In this document: in pieces, positions 41,442 through 51,564 of the stretch
Position numbering within the stretch: position 1 is the first letter of the stretch
Layout: each line of letters begins with the position of its first letter
Assembly: GCF_030848575.1 (NCBI RefSeq)
Contig: NZ_JAVDDX010000002.1
Location: forward strand, 1,054,001-1,118,000
Direction of reading: 5' to 3'
From: Haloarcula sp. H-GB4
GTDB taxonomy: Archaea; Halobacteriota; Halobacteria; Halobacteriales; Haloarculaceae
DNA length: 64,000 nucleotides
Program-made: the position numbers and the translations under genes
Notes under the pieces: generated by a model
The model's input: the letters and a program-made list of their open reading frames with translations, nothing else
Database searches by the model: none
What the model was told of the DNA's origin: nothing

Positions 41442-42410
41442 ATGTCACGGTCGGCGCTGGTGGAAAACGTCATGGCGATGCTCGAAGACGCTGGCTTCCT
41501 CGTCAGCGACCGCTGTGCGATTCGGCCGAAGAGTTTCGACATCGCTGCCCGTCGCGGTGAGGACGTGTTGCTCCTGAAGATACTGGGCAACATCGACGCC
41601 TTCGACGCACAGACCGGAGGCGAGATGCGGCGACTGGGCACGTATCTGAATGCTACCCCGATCGTGATTGGCCTCCGAACGCGCGACGAGGAACTGAAAC
41701 CTGGTGTCGTCTACTTCCGGCACGGCGTCCCCGTGCTGTCACCCGACACCGCGATGGACCTGTTCGTCGAAGAGGTCCCGCCACTCATCTACGCCGCGCC
41801 GGGCGGACTCTACGTCAACATCGACTCCGAAATCCTCGCCGACGTGCGCGAGAACCGCGACTGGTCGCTTGGCCGTCTGGCGAAAGAGCTGGGCGTCTCC
41901 CGGCGGACAGTCTCGAAATACGAGGACGGGATGGACGCCTCCGTCGAAGTGGCCGCCGAACTCGAAGACCTGTTCGACGCGCCGCTGACCTCGCCGGTGA
42001 GCGTCCTCGAAGGCGCCGAGGAAGTTCGTGACGACGAGCCGACACCGGACGATCCTGATGTCGCGCCGGAGGACGAGCCGATTGTGACAGTGTTCACCCG
42101 CATCGGGTTCGAGGTCCACCCGACGGACCGCGCGCCGTTCAAGAGCGTCAACGAGAGCGACGACGAGCATGGGCAGGTCCTTGCCGGTCACTCGGCGTTC
42201 ACCGAAACCGCCGAAAAGCGAGCGCGAATCATGTCGTCGGTCGGTGAAGTGACCCGGACCCGGTCGGTGTACGTCGTCGACGAACTCCGGCGGGAGTCTG
42301 TCGAAGGGACCGCGCTCATCGAGAAAGAGGAGATGGAGAACATCGAGGACGCCATCGATCTGCGCGACCTGATTATGGAGCGCGGCGAGGACCGCGAAGA
42401 AGTGGCCTGA
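41442..42410 (+). CDS. HTH-type transcriptional regulator, haloarchaeal
   Basis: 322 residues from ATG 41442. An N-terminal alpha/beta domain similar to restriction-endonuclease-like folds ([40 protein letters not shown]) precedes an XRE-like helix-turn-helix at about 138-175 ([23 protein letters not shown]) and a C-terminal domain. Conserved across Archaea as a putative HTH-type regulator with unknown targets. Divergent from tiaS. Confidence 0.85.
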   Translation: MSRSALVENVMAMLEDAGFLVSDRCAIRPKSFDIAARRGEDVLLLKILGNIDAFDAQTGGEMRRLGTYLNATPIVIGLRTRDEELKPGVVYFRHGVPVLSPDTAMDLFVEEVPPLIYAAPGGLYVNIDSEILADVRENRDWSLGRLAKELGVSRRTVSKYEDGMDASVEVAAELEDLFDAPLTSPVSVLEGAEEVRDDEPTPDDPDVAPEDEPIVTVFTRIGFEVHPTDRAPFKSVNESDDEHGQVLAGHSAFTETAEKRARIMSSVGEVTRTRSVYVVDELRRESVEGTALIEKEEMENIEDAIDLRDLIMERGEDREEVA

Positions 42411-42468
42411 GCGGGCGCTATCAGTCTTCGTTGCCAAATGAAAACGAGAAACAGCGTAAGCGCCGGGT

Positions 42469-42717
42469 TTACTGTCCGTACGTCTCTTCGAGATATTCGA
42501 CGATATCGTCGGATTCGGGCATTCCGTCGACGCCGTTGTCCTCGTCGATGAGTACCGGAACACCGGTCTGGCCCGAAACCTCCTTGACTTCGGTCCGGTC
42601 GCCGTGGGACCGCGGGACCATGTGGGACTCGTAGTCGAGTCCGAGTTCGTCGAGCTTCTTGATTACCTTCGCACAGTACGGACAGCCTTCGAGTTCGTAG
42701 AGTTCGAGATTGGCCAT
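42469..42717 (-). CDS. Glutaredoxin-like protein
   Basis: 82 residues from ATG 42717. YELEGCPYCAKVIKKLDELG carries the CPYC active site, followed by TGVPVLIDEDNG (cis-Pro) and ESDDIVEYLEETYG. Small thioredoxin-fold oxidoreductase; since haloarchaea have gamma-glutamylcysteine instead of glutathione, its donor is probably that thiol or thioredoxin reductase. Faces away from the regulator with 58 bp between stops. Confidence 0.93.
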   Translation of the reverse strand: MANLELYELEGCPYCAKVIKKLDELGLDYESHMVPRSHGDRTEVKEVSGQTGVPVLIDEDNGVDGMPESDDIVEYLEETYGQ

Positions 42718-42802
42718 TGCACACGCAAATAGGCGAGCCAGCGTCAAGAACACATCGGTGGTGTGTCCCAGCCGCGCACCGTCGGCAGCAGTTCCACCTG
42801 CG

Positions 42803-43354
42803 CTACGCGTCGATGTCGTCGGGTGCGTCGGCGAGCAGGTCCGACGCGGTTACGAGCGAGGACAGTTCGAGGTCGTGGTCGGCGAGGTTCTCGCTGGCCC
42901 CTTCCTCCCGGTCGACGACGACGAGCACTCGGTTGACGACAGCGCCAGCCTCGCGGAGTGCCTCGGCGGCGTCGACCGCGCTCTGGCCGGTCGTGGCGAT
43001 GTCTTCGAGGATGATGACCTCCTCGCCGTCGGTCAGGTCGCCCTCGATTCGGTTGCCCGTGCCGTACTCCTTGGCCTGCTTGCGGGCGATGACGTAAGGA
43101 ATCCCAGTTTCGACGCTAGTGACCGCGACCAGCGGGACCGCACCGAGGGCGACGCCGGCCAGGGTGGCGTCCGTGTCCCAGTCGGCGATGCGCTCGGCGA
43201 ATGCCCCGGCGATGAGGTCCAGACAGTCCGGGTTTGTCTCGAAGACATACTTGTCGACGTAGTAGTTCGACGTGCCGCCGTGGGAGAGCTCGAACTCCCC
43301 GAATTTGACGGCTTCAGCGTCTCGTAGCGCCGCGATGAGTTCGTCGTTTGCCAT
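42803..43354 (-). CDS. pyrE: Orotate phosphoribosyltransferase
   Basis: 183 residues. The PRPP-binding motif is [15 protein letters not shown], with [20 protein letters not shown] at the N-terminus and [16 protein letters not shown] as the flexible loop. Converts orotate to OMP in pyrimidine synthesis. It corresponds to the pyrE2-type gene that is used as a selectable marker in haloarchaea. Monocistronic; 86 bp divergent spacer to glmM. Confidence 0.95.
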   Translation of the reverse strand: MANDELIAALRDAEAVKFGEFELSHGGTSNYYVDKYVFETNPDCLDLIAGAFAERIADWDTDATLAGVALGAVPLVAVTSVETGIPYVIARKQAKEYGTGNRIEGDLTDGEEVIILEDIATTGQSAVDAAEALREAGAVVNRVLVVVDREEGASENLADHDLELSSLVTASDLLADAPDDIDA

Positions 43355-43440
43355 ACGCTCACTGAACGGTCACGGGGCTAATGACTGTTGGATTCAGACA
43401 GCGACATTCCTAAGCCCTTCCGCCTCAGACACTCGCTCGA

Positions 43441-44820
43441 ATGCAAGTGTTCGGGTCGAGCGGCGTCCGAGGTGTCGCGGGCGATGAGCTGACACCGCGG
43501 TACGTCCTTCGGGTTGCACAGGCCGCCGGGGACGTCTGGCGTGACGACCACGACCGCGTGGCGATCGCCCGGGACACGCGGACGACCGGGCGGACGTTTA
43601 TCAACGCCGCGACAAGCGGGCTGACGGCCGTCGGGTTCGATGTCGACCGCCTCGGCGTCGTGCCGACACCGGGACTGCAGGCCTACTGCGAGCGTGAGGC
43701 CGTCCCGGGCGTGATGATTACCGCGAGCCACAATCCGGCCGCGTACAACGGCGTGAAGCTCATCGGCGCCGACGGGGTTGAACTGACACGGAGCACGCTC
43801 GACCACGTCGAGCAGTCGCTCCGGGACGACACTCCAAACTACGCAGACTGGGAGACAGTCGGGTCAGACACCGCCATCGAGAGCGCCCGCCGCCGATACC
43901 GCGAGCAGGTGCTTGCTGCCGTCGACCGCGACCGCATCGCCGACGCCGACCTCACTATCGTCGTCGACTCCGGCCACGGAGCTGGCTCTCTTACAAGCCC
44001 CGACCTGTTCCGCGAACTCGGCTGTGAAGTCCACACCGTCAACACCCAGCCCGACGGCCACTTCCCCGGCCGTGACCCCGAACCCGTCGCCGAGAACCTC
44101 GAAGACCTGCGGGCGTTCGTCCGCGCGACCGACGCCGACCTCGGATTCGCCCACGACGGCGACGCCGACCGCGGGATGTTCGTCGACGAGACCGGTACAC
44201 ACATCGAAGGCGACGCCGCGCTGGCCGCGCTTGCGGCGGCGAAAATCGAGTCCGGCGACGGCGTCGTCTCGGCGGTCAATGCCTCCCAGCGACTTGTCGA
44301 CGTCGTCGAGGACGCTGGTGCGACTCTCTCACTGACTCCTATCGGCTCGACGTATATCGTCAGTCGCATCCGCAAACTCCAAAACGAGGGGACCCACGTC
44401 GCGATTGCCGGCGAAGGCAACGGCGGCATCCTCTTCCCCGACTACCGTATCGCCAGAGACGGCGCGTTCACCGCCGCGAAGTTCCTCGAACTCGTCGCTG
44501 ACCGGCCCGCAAGCGAGGTTGCCGCGGACTACGACGACTACTACAACGTCCGGCGGAACCTCGAATACGAAACCGAAGAAGAGCGCGAGTCGATGCTCGA
44601 AGGCATCGAGGCCCATGCAAACGAGGCGACAGCCGACCTCGACACGACAGACGGCTACCGCCTCGACTACGGCGACGGCTGGGTACTTGCCCGACCGTCC
44701 GGGACGGAGCCCGTTGTCCGGGTCTACGCCGAAGCGCGCACACTTGACCGCGCCGAGGAACTCGCCGAAACGATGGTTAGCCGAGCGACCCAGCAAACGA
44801 ATACTTACAGCGGCGAATAG
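43441..44820 (+). CDS. glmM: Phosphoglucosamine mutase / phosphohexomutase
   Basis: 459 residues, full length. MQVFGSSGVRGVAGDELTPR start, phosphoserine loop TASHNPAAYNGVKL, metal loop HDGDADRGMFVDE, sugar loop AGEGNGGILFPDY and phosphate-binding RPSGTEPVVRVYAEA are all in place. Interconverts glucosamine-6-P/1-P (or mannose/glucose phosphates) for UDP-GlcNAc and glycan supply. Its 3' end overlaps the convergent gene by 16 bp. Confidence 0.92.
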   Translation: MQVFGSSGVRGVAGDELTPRYVLRVAQAAGDVWRDDHDRVAIARDTRTTGRTFINAATSGLTAVGFDVDRLGVVPTPGLQAYCEREAVPGVMITASHNPAAYNGVKLIGADGVELTRSTLDHVEQSLRDDTPNYADWETVGSDTAIESARRRYREQVLAAVDRDRIADADLTIVVDSGHGAGSLTSPDLFRELGCEVHTVNTQPDGHFPGRDPEPVAENLEDLRAFVRATDADLGFAHDGDADRGMFVDETGTHIEGDAALAALAAAKIESGDGVVSAVNASQRLVDVVEDAGATLSLTPIGSTYIVSRIRKLQNEGTHVAIAGEGNGGILFPDYRIARDGAFTAAKFLELVADRPASEVAADYDDYYNVRRNLEYETEEERESMLEGIEAHANEATADLDTTDGYRLDYGDGWVLARPSGTEPVVRVYAEARTLDRAEELAETMVSRATQQTNTYSGE

Positions 44821-45956
44821 GTGTCCAGCGCGTCATCGATAGCCGCTCTGGCCTTGTGGGCGGCCGACAGTTCCTGTTCGACAGCACCGCTTGCCAGCCG
44901 CTCGCGTTCGGCTTCTGTGAGTTCCGAGCGAGCGAGAGCGCTCTCCCGGAGCCGCTCGTAGTCGTCTCGCTCCGCGAGTCCACGCACCGCCCGGAGTGCG
45001 GCGACAACCGACTCATCGACGAAGCGGGCAACAACCGAGCGGTACGCTTGGCAGAGCCATGGCAGAGCGGTCGCCGATGGCGGCGGCCAGTCGATCCGCA
45101 CCGGCTCGGCGTCAAGCCGCCGGAGATACGTCTGCCGGGTGGCGACGGTGCTGCGGAGCGCTGCGGTGTCGTCGACGTAGTGGTCCAGTTTTGAGGCGGA
45201 GTAGTCAGCGTACTCCAGTAGTTTCGGAATCGGCTCGGTCCCGGCGTCGTGCTCACGAACGTACGTCAGCAGTTCCGCAGGTGGGGACCGGAACTCGACT
45301 AGCGGATACGCGTCCGCTCGCTCGATAACCGCCAGCACGTCTCTGGCGGGCGTGTTGCGGCGAAATTCGGTGAACGCCTCGGTGACGGCGTCGTTGTAGC
45401 GCTCGATTGGCTCACGAAGGTGCTCGACCGGGGCATCGAGATCGGCGGCGCCGAGCCGCTGGAGGCGTTCGAGGTCATCGATGCGGTCGCTCAGTTCGTC
45501 GCGTCGACGGCCAGCGTCCGTTCGGGCTTTCCTGTACTGCTCGCGTGTGTCGTCGAGTTCGTCGAGTCGCCCGACGAGGTCGCCGATAGGGGAGAGCATC
45601 TCGCGAGCCTGCTCGAAGTCGCTCTCGGTGAGCCGCCGCTGCTGAAGGAAATCGTCGATTTCTTCGAAGGTCTCCCGTTCGGGCAGGTCCTCTGGGAGGT
45701 CGTCGGTCAGCGTTCCGACCTGACCCTGAAACTCCATGAACGCCTCGAAGTCACCACCGCCGGTCGCCCGACCGTCGTAGCTTTCGAGCAGGTTCCACAG
45801 TTCGCGGTAGATCTCACGGCAGTCACGGAGTGCGTCGGCACCGATTTTCTCGACGCGCGCCTGTGCTCGGGCGTACGCATCAGCGGCCTGTTCGAGTTCC
45901 GCCACGGCGTCGGGGGGTCCCGCGCCGTTTTCGATCTCAGTATCGGATCGTGCCAT
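44805..45956 (-). CDS. Haloarchaeal coiled-coil protein, DUF7118-like
   Basis: 383 residues, largely alpha-helical and charged (VAELEQAADAYARAQARVEKIG; LDELDDTREQYRKARTDAG), suggesting long coiled coils and a helical C-terminus. Conserved in haloarchaea (I recall DUF7118); function unknown. Its ATG overlaps the hisI stop by one base (TAATG at 45954-45958), so it is translated with HisI. Tail-to-tail overlap of 16 bp with glmM. Confidence 0.75.
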   Translation of the reverse strand: MARSDTEIENGAGPPDAVAELEQAADAYARAQARVEKIGADALRDCREIYRELWNLLESYDGRATGGGDFEAFMEFQGQVGTLTDDLPEDLPERETFEEIDDFLQQRRLTESDFEQAREMLSPIGDLVGRLDELDDTREQYRKARTDAGRRRDELSDRIDDLERLQRLGAADLDAPVEHLREPIERYNDAVTEAFTEFRRNTPARDVLAVIERADAYPLVEFRSPPAELLTYVREHDAGTEPIPKLLEYADYSASKLDHYVDDTAALRSTVATRQTYLRRLDAEPVRIDWPPPSATALPWLCQAYRSVVARFVDESVVAALRAVRGLAERDDYERLRESALARSELTEAERERLASGAVEQELSAAHKARAAIDDALDTYSPL

Positions 45957-46318
45957 TAGTACACGTCGTCTGGGTCGAACACTTGCTCACCGACCGTCTC
46001 GCCATCGACAGTTCGGTGGAAACAGGACTCGTAGCCGGTGTGGCAGGCCCCGCCAGTCTGGTCAACGATGTACAGCAGCGCGTCCCCGTCGCAGTCGACC
46101 CGCACTTCTTCGACGGCCTGCGTGTGGCCGCTCGTCCCGCCCTTGTGCCAGAGTTCGTCCCGGCTCCGCGAGTAGTAGTGGGCCTCCCCCGTCTCGCGGG
46201 TCTTCCGGAGCGCTTCCTTGGTGACGTAGGCGAGCATAAGCACCTCACCGGAGTCGGCGTCCTGCGCGACCGCCGGGATGTACTCCTGCTCGTCGAATGC
46301 GAGGTCGACGTCGGTCAT
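45956..46318 (-). CDS. hisI: Phosphoribosyl-AMP cyclohydrolase
   Basis: 120 residues from ATG 46318. [36 protein letters not shown] and the metal-binding [20 protein letters not shown] are the HisI signatures. Third step of histidine synthesis. No HisE fusion and no other his genes next to it; hisA lies 5 kb away. Forms a translational unit with the coiled-coil protein downstream. Confidence 0.96.
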   Translation of the reverse strand: MTDVDLAFDEQEYIPAVAQDADSGEVLMLAYVTKEALRKTRETGEAHYYSRSRDELWHKGGTSGHTQAVEEVRVDCDGDALLYIVDQTGGACHTGYESCFHRTVDGETVGEQVFDPDDVY

Positions 46319-46365
46319 ACTCGGGCCGAGGTGTGTCCGCAAAATAGGTCTTCTGCTGTCAGGGG

Positions 46366-47391
46366 TCAGGCCAGCCCGACCGCCTGCAACAGCGAGAACA
46401 GCACGTCGCCATAGGTGAGCGAGACGACCAGTCCGGCGAACATCGGGACGAGGAACGGAATCCCCGGCGATATCCACACCTCGTCCTGTTCGACAAGTAC
46501 ATCCAGCCCGTCGCGGAGTTGGGCCGGCGATGTACCGTAGGCCGAGTGGTCGATATCGTCAAGGAACCGCTCGGCACCCCACGGGTCGTCGGTTTGGTCG
46601 GGATGGGCCGCCCCATCGGCCCCGGCGACGTGGGCTGACGGTTCGGCCACATCGCCGGACGCCGGGTCGCCGTCATCGGTCACCAGAGAGCCGTCGCCGG
46701 GGTCGTTCGGGACCGCTGGGAGGGAGGCCGGACGCCGATGCTGCTCGGGGTCGGCACGGATATCAGCGAGCGAGCAACCGCGCCACTGGAGGTACATCCG
46801 GAGGGCGTCGAGATCGAGGCCACCACGGTCGAACCCATCGGGCGATTCGAGCAGTCGACCGTACTCCTCGGTGACGTTGGCGGCATTGACGGGCCGGCCG
46901 ATGAACATCGCCAGCGAAAATCGCCCCCGGGCGAGGTTCCCGGCAGCGACAGCCAGCGGGTAGACAACACCGGCAAGCACGGTGTTTGAGAGTATCGTCA
47001 GCGAGAAGACGCCGATAGCGGTCTGCTGAAGCGGGAGGGCGACGCTCGGTATGGGCAGGTAGTACACCGGATAGACGGGAAAGAGAACGGCAATGAGCAT
47101 GAACGCCTTCGCGTCAGCACCGCCGAAGCCGCCGATGAGCCAGAAGCCGTACGACAGCGGAATAACGAAGCCGAGACTGATCGCGACCCTGATAAGAAAC
47201 AGCCGCTGGCCGACTGCTGTCGGGCCGGTCCAGACGGTGTAGGCGTCCCACAGCAGGAGTACGACCGCCAGCACGGCAAGCGGGGTCCAGGTCCGGTTGG
47301 GCACCCGGCGAGTTTTCACGTCGCGGTAGGCCGCCCACCCGAACACCGGGACGGCGACCAGCCGAAGCAGGTCCGGTATCGACCCGAGCAC
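46366..47391 (-). CDS. pibD: Prepilin/prearchaellin peptidase (A24 aspartic protease)
   Basis: 341 residues, six or more TM helices. First catalytic Asp is in [14 protein letters not shown] and the second in the GGADAK motif ([20 protein letters not shown]). Cleaves signal peptides of pilins and archaellins at the inner membrane face. A hydrophilic insertion of about 130 residues (about 180-310) separates the catalytic TM block from a final TM pair, longer than in canonical PibD. Confidence 0.9.
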   Translation of the reverse strand: MLGSIPDLLRLVAVPVFGWAAYRDVKTRRVPNRTWTPLAVLAVVLLLWDAYTVWTGPTAVGQRLFLIRVAISLGFVIPLSYGFWLIGGFGGADAKAFMLIAVLFPVYPVYYLPIPSVALPLQQTAIGVFSLTILSNTVLAGVVYPLAVAAGNLARGRFSLAMFIGRPVNAANVTEEYGRLLESPDGFDRGGLDLDALRMYLQWRGCSLADIRADPEQHRRPASLPAVPNDPGDGSLVTDDGDPASGDVAEPSAHVAGADGAAHPDQTDDPWGAERFLDDIDHSAYGTSPAQLRDGLDVLVEQDEVWISPGIPFLVPMFAGLVVSLTYGDVLFSLLQAVGLA

Positions 47392-47493
47392 GGCTATAGG
47401 CAGTACAGCGGCCCCCCTAATGGTTCCGGTACGACGGCTGTCGGTGGCAGTTGCTGCTGGAAGAAGAAAGTGTAGTGCGCTGCAGGAGCCGCG

Positions 47494-47883
47494 TTAGATG
47501 ACGCGGTTCTGCAGGTAGTCGAGATGCTTGGCGTTGTAGACGATCTTGACCTCGTCGGCGTCCGGACTGCCGATACAGGTCAGGCGAACGTTCTTGTCTT
47601 CGACTTCCTCGTCGCTGAGGATCTGCTGCATGTCCATGTCGATGTCGCCTTCGAGGACGATAGCAGCACAGTTCGCACAGGCACCGGCACGACACGAGAA
47701 GGGCCAGTCGTAGCCCTGTGCCTCAGCGGCCTCAAGGATGTACTCGCCTTCGTTCACGTCGAGGGACCCGTAGTCCTCACCGTCGAGGTCCATATCTGAC
47801 GCCTCTGCGAAGACGTCGTCGTCGTACATGTCCCAGCCGTTATCATCCACTACTTCGTAGTTAAGGTACTCTACCGTGGGCAT
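47494..47883 (-). CDS. fdx: Plant-type [2Fe-2S] ferredoxin, halophilic
   Basis: 129 residues, [20 protein letters not shown] with the acidic insertion domain typical of haloarchaeal ferredoxins ([19 protein letters not shown]). Cluster ligands are in CRAGACANC and LTCIG. Electron carrier for 2-oxoacid:ferredoxin oxidoreductases. The residues match what I remember of the Haloarcula marismortui protein closely, which supports the genus call. A TATA-like ATCTAAAAC on the minus strand near 47927-47935 would give a short leader. Confidence 0.97.
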   Translation of the reverse strand: MPTVEYLNYEVVDDNGWDMYDDDVFAEASDMDLDGEDYGSLDVNEGEYILEAAEAQGYDWPFSCRAGACANCAAIVLEGDIDMDMQQILSDEEVEDKNVRLTCIGSPDADEVKIVYNAKHLDYLQNRVI

Positions 47884-48008
47884 CACCTGATTGGTTCGAA
47901 CCCCGCCCTGTTAGACTTTGCCCTTCGGTTTTAGATCGTGCAAAATAATGAGGGACAACGCGGGGATTCGTCGTGAATCGAGGACAGCTGTTCGGGGCCG
48001 ATTCTAGC

Positions 48009-49217
48009 TCAGGCGATCGGCAGAAACCTGAACACCAGATACGCCGCGAGCGTCGCAATCGAGGGGACGACATTCTGGAGGAAGATCACTCTGGCAGTCG
48101 TTCCGGGTTCGAACAGATCCGACGCTGACGGGATGTCCTCCTGCGACTCCTCACCGATGGGCTCAGTCTCTGCCTGCTTCGGCGTCCCCTTTTTCCCGCC
48201 AACAGTCGGGGCGTCCGCGGCCTCCGCGTCAGTGGTCAGCGCACCAACGGAAGCGGCGGGAGACTCGCCCTGCACAGTGTCCGAAAGGCTCGTCGTTCGC
48301 GTCGCACGGCCCCAGCCGAGCCCGACGATGCTCATCGTGGCGATGATGACGAAACTCGCTGGGATACCCAGTGCAGAGAGGAAGGTGACGATGGTTGAGG
48401 CGACTGCCGCGACGACGATGGCAGCGACCAGCGGGAGGTCGGTCAGGTCGTTGCCGACCGTGTCCATCGTCCGGCGGGCGATGGTGAACGCACCGAGGCC
48501 GATAGCGCCGCCGCCGAGCAGAATAGCCGGGTACAACTCCAGTGAGCCGTTGCCCACGAGGGGCGCAACGGCGTTGGCGACGTTTGACGCCCCCGCCGAG
48601 AAACCCATGTAACAGCCGATACCGATGACGACGACGGTCCCGACGAACTCACGTGGCGTCGTGTTCTCGCCGAGCGCCGGCCGCGGAATCGCACCAGAGC
48701 GATCGAAATCCAGTAGCGACCCTTCGCTCTGTGAGACGGCGAACCACTCGACGAGTGTCGGGTAGAAGTACCGTCCGATAACGCCGCTGACCCAGAAGGC
48801 GATAATCGGCGAGACGAGCCACCATGAGACGATTTCGAGCATCAGAGCGGCGTTCAACGTCCCGCGGGCAAGTCCCAGGCCGGCGATAGCGCCAACGGCC
48901 GTCATCGACGTCGACGCCGGAACCCCGACCACGTTCGAAAGGAACAGCGCGACACCGATGAAAAACAGGACAACAATGCTGATCAGCGGCGAGAACTGCG
49001 TGGCGACGAGGTCACTGCCCAGGCTCTGGACGACGGCCGGGCCGACGATGAGCCCACCGGCCATCGCAAATATCGTCATCAGGGCCGCTGCCGAGAGTTT
49101 CGAAAGCGTGTTGGACCCGACCGCAGGCCCGAACGCGACACCCGTGGACGACCCCCCGATATTGAAGCCGACGAAGATAGCGACGATGATGCCGAGCGCG
49201 AAGAGAACCTCAACCAT
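48009..49217 (-). CDS. pitA: Inorganic phosphate permease (PiT family), copy 1
   Basis: 402 residues with about 9-10 TM helices. PiT signatures GFNIGGSSTGVAFGPAVGSN near the N-terminus and its mirror in the second half (GFSAGASNVANAVAPLVGNG) are duplicated ProDom motifs of the family. Cation-coupled phosphate (or sulfate) uptake. A charged cytoplasmic loop (about 320-370) is rich in Glu/Thr/Ser. Closely related to the next gene. Confidence 0.93.
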   Translation of the reverse strand: MVEVLFALGIIVAIFVGFNIGGSSTGVAFGPAVGSNTLSKLSAAALMTIFAMAGGLIVGPAVVQSLGSDLVATQFSPLISIVVLFFIGVALFLSNVVGVPASTSMTAVGAIAGLGLARGTLNAALMLEIVSWWLVSPIIAFWVSGVIGRYFYPTLVEWFAVSQSEGSLLDFDRSGAIPRPALGENTTPREFVGTVVVIGIGCYMGFSAGASNVANAVAPLVGNGSLELYPAILLGGGAIGLGAFTIARRTMDTVGNDLTDLPLVAAIVVAAVASTIVTFLSALGIPASFVIIATMSIVGLGWGRATRTTSLSDTVQGESPAASVGALTTDAEAADAPTVGGKKGTPKQAETEPIGEESQEDIPSASDLFEPGTTARVIFLQNVVPSIATLAAYLVFRFLPIA

Positions 49218-49271
49218 ACGTAGGACAGACGTGGCGGGGAGTAAAGGGCACGGTCTGGCGTCCGGCGGCGA

Positions 49272-50429
49272 CTAGAGGACGTACTGGAAGACCAGATAGG
49301 AGGCGACCGCCGAGATGCTTGGGGTCAGTATCCACAGCATCACAACTCGGCCCGTCGCTGCGGGGTTGAACAGGTCGGCGGCGGTGGTCGCCGATTCGGG
49401 AGCCTCTTCGCCGATTCCTGGGACCTCGGACTCCCCGCCGGCCGACGGGCTGTCCTCGTCGTGGTCGGCCGCGAGCGCGTTGACCGAGACGCCGCCGTCG
49501 CCGCTAGCGGCTGGCGTGCCCTTGACCGCCGCGCCGGCAGCGTCGGTCAACGTCGTCGTCCGGGTCGCCCGGCCCCATCCCAGGCCGACGACGCACATCG
49601 TCGCTGACACCGCGAGACTCGCGGGGATGCCCGCAGCCGACAGCAGGCTTATGATTGTCGCGCTTACCGTCTCGACGATGAGCGCTGCGAGAATCGGCAG
49701 TTCGGTGAGGTCGTTGCCGACCGTATCGAGGGTCCGCCGGGCGATGGTGAACGCGCCCACGGCGATGGCACCGCCGGCCAGAAGCACGCCGGGGTACAGT
49801 CCCAGCGAGCCGTTACCCACCAGCGGTGCGACGGCGTTTGCGGTGTTCGACGCCCCCGCCGAAAAGGCCATATAGCAGCCAATGGCGACAACGAGGAACT
49901 GCCCGATACGCTCGCGTCGGGTCGTCTCCGGCCCGTCAGTCTCGAAGACAATGCGGGCCGCCAGATGCGGGTAGAGGTAGCGACCGACGACCGCCGATAG
50001 CCAGAACGCGATGATGGGGGCGACCAGCCACCAAGAGACGATGCGCCCCATCACGTCCCAGTCGATGGTGCCGCTCGCGACGCCGAGGCCGGCGATAGCG
50101 CCCACGGCGGTCATTGACGTCGAGGCGGGCACACCGAAGAGGTTCGAAACCAGCAGCGCCAGCCCCACAAAGAAGAGGACCGTCACGCTGGCAAGCAGCG
50201 TGAACTGGCTGCTCGGGACAATCTGCCCACCCATCGTGTCGATGACCTCGGTCCCAACGGTCGCGCCGCCCAGCACCGCGAAGCAGGACATCAGGGCGGC
50301 AGCCGTGACCTTCCCGATGGTGTCCGACCCCACTGCCGGACCAAAGGCGACACCGGTCGAGGACCCACCGATGTTGAAACCGACGAAAATGGCAACCAGA
50401 AGCCCAACAGCGAAGAGAATCGAAACCAT
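49272..50429 (-). CDS. Inorganic phosphate permease (PiT family), copy 2
   Basis: 385 residues from ATG 50429, about half identical by eye to copy 1 (same GFNIGGSSTGVAFGPAVGSD and FSAGASNTANAVAPLVGNGS), with a different loop (about 305-350). The two genes lie in tandem, 54 bp apart, so they probably form one transcription unit by ancient duplication. The two copies may differ in affinity or regulation. Confidence 0.92.
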   Translation of the reverse strand: MVSILFAVGLLVAIFVGFNIGGSSTGVAFGPAVGSDTIGKVTAAALMSCFAVLGGATVGTEVIDTMGGQIVPSSQFTLLASVTVLFFVGLALLVSNLFGVPASTSMTAVGAIAGLGVASGTIDWDVMGRIVSWWLVAPIIAFWLSAVVGRYLYPHLAARIVFETDGPETTRRERIGQFLVVAIGCYMAFSAGASNTANAVAPLVGNGSLGLYPGVLLAGGAIAVGAFTIARRTLDTVGNDLTELPILAALIVETVSATIISLLSAAGIPASLAVSATMCVVGLGWGRATRTTTLTDAAGAAVKGTPAASGDGGVSVNALAADHDEDSPSAGGESEVPGIGEEAPESATTAADLFNPAATGRVVMLWILTPSISAVASYLVFQYVL

Positions 50430-50581
50430 GTCCAACAGCAAACTCCGACGGGTCTAAACAATACCGTTCGTGACCGCTCTCGGGGTCAAACGGTTCGCGT
50501 CGCGATGTCTCGTCATCTCAGACCGCAGACATCCCGTAGACAATCCTCGCTATCCAATGGATAGCCGGGCGTCACAGCCAC

Positions 50582-51454
50582 TCAGTCGCGGTCGTCATCG
50601 CCGTTGTCAGCCGGCACCGTCTCCTCGACTTCCGACGCTGTCTCCTCGACCTCACTCGCCGTCTCTTTGGCCGCTTCGACCTCGTCAGTGACTGATTCAG
50701 CGGTCTGTTTCGCGTCGCTGGTCTTGTCCTTGACCTCAGTCGTCTTGTCTTTCACTTCGGTCGTCCTGTCTTTCGCGTCCGTCGCCTTGTCCTTGACCTC
50801 AGTCGTCTTGTCTTTCACTTCCGTTGTCTTGTCCTTGACTTCGGTCGTCTTGTCCTTGACTTCGGTCACCTTCTCGGCAGCGTCCTCATCGCCGGTCTCG
50901 GTCGCAGTCTGTTCGACTTCGTCGGCCGTCTGCTCGACCTCCTCGGCTGTCTGTTCGACTTCGTCGACGGTTTCTTCGACCTCGCCCGCGGTCTGTTCCA
51001 CCTCGTCGGCCGTCTGCTCGACTTCGTCCGCTGTCTGCTCGACGTCCTCTGCAGCCTCGTCAACCGTTTCAGCGGCGGTTTCGACCTCGTCAGCGGTCGT
51101 TTCCAGCTCTTCGGCGGTCGTCTCTAGTTGCTCGGCTGCCTCTTCGAGCTCAGCGGCCTTGGTGGCGACATCCTCGTTCGTCCGCTCGAGAACGTTCGCG
51201 AGGACGAGGAACTGTAGCAAGCCGACAACGACGAACGCCGAAATAGCGATGCTCGCAGCGGTCGCAAGCAGTGACTCCGTGCCGGCACCAAGCGGCAAAA
51301 CACCGAACGCGGCCAGTCCCCAGGCCAGCGCCAGCCCGACAGCGACGACCAGCACGGCCTGTTCGAAGAGTTGGTATTCGCGCTCGTACCGCCCGAACAT
51401 GATTGCTTCGAGCCGACGGGCGAGCGGTGTGAGGACAGCTGTTGCCATAACCAT
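50582..51454 (-). CDS. Membrane-anchored heptad-repeat (LEA-like) protein
   Basis: 290 residues. Two N-terminal TM helices (AVLVVAVGLALAWGLAAFG; IAISAFVVVGLLQFLVLANV), then about 180 residues of heptads: first units of VEQTADE, then eight tandem T/A-x-E/D-V/A-K-D-K units (TTEVKDK), ending in an acidic tail. Coiled-coil or LEA-group-3-like stalk on one side of the membrane. Function unknown; may buffer osmotic or desiccation stress, or act as a spacer. Confidence 0.8.
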   Translation of the reverse strand: MVMATAVLTPLARRLEAIMFGRYEREYQLFEQAVLVVAVGLALAWGLAAFGVLPLGAGTESLLATAASIAISAFVVVGLLQFLVLANVLERTNEDVATKAAELEEAAEQLETTAEELETTADEVETAAETVDEAAEDVEQTADEVEQTADEVEQTAGEVEETVDEVEQTAEEVEQTADEVEQTATETGDEDAAEKVTEVKDKTTEVKDKTTEVKDKTTEVKDKATDAKDRTTEVKDKTTEVKDKTSDAKQTAESVTDEVEAAKETASEVEETASEVEETVPADNGDDDRD

Positions 51455-51564
51455 AGCTGACCTTTCCTATCACAGCGTAAAAGCATGGGGGTACACTGGG
51501 TCAGGCAGCCGGCTGTACGTATCGGACCGACACGCTTTCGACGGCTGCCACCGGAGCAACGGCC

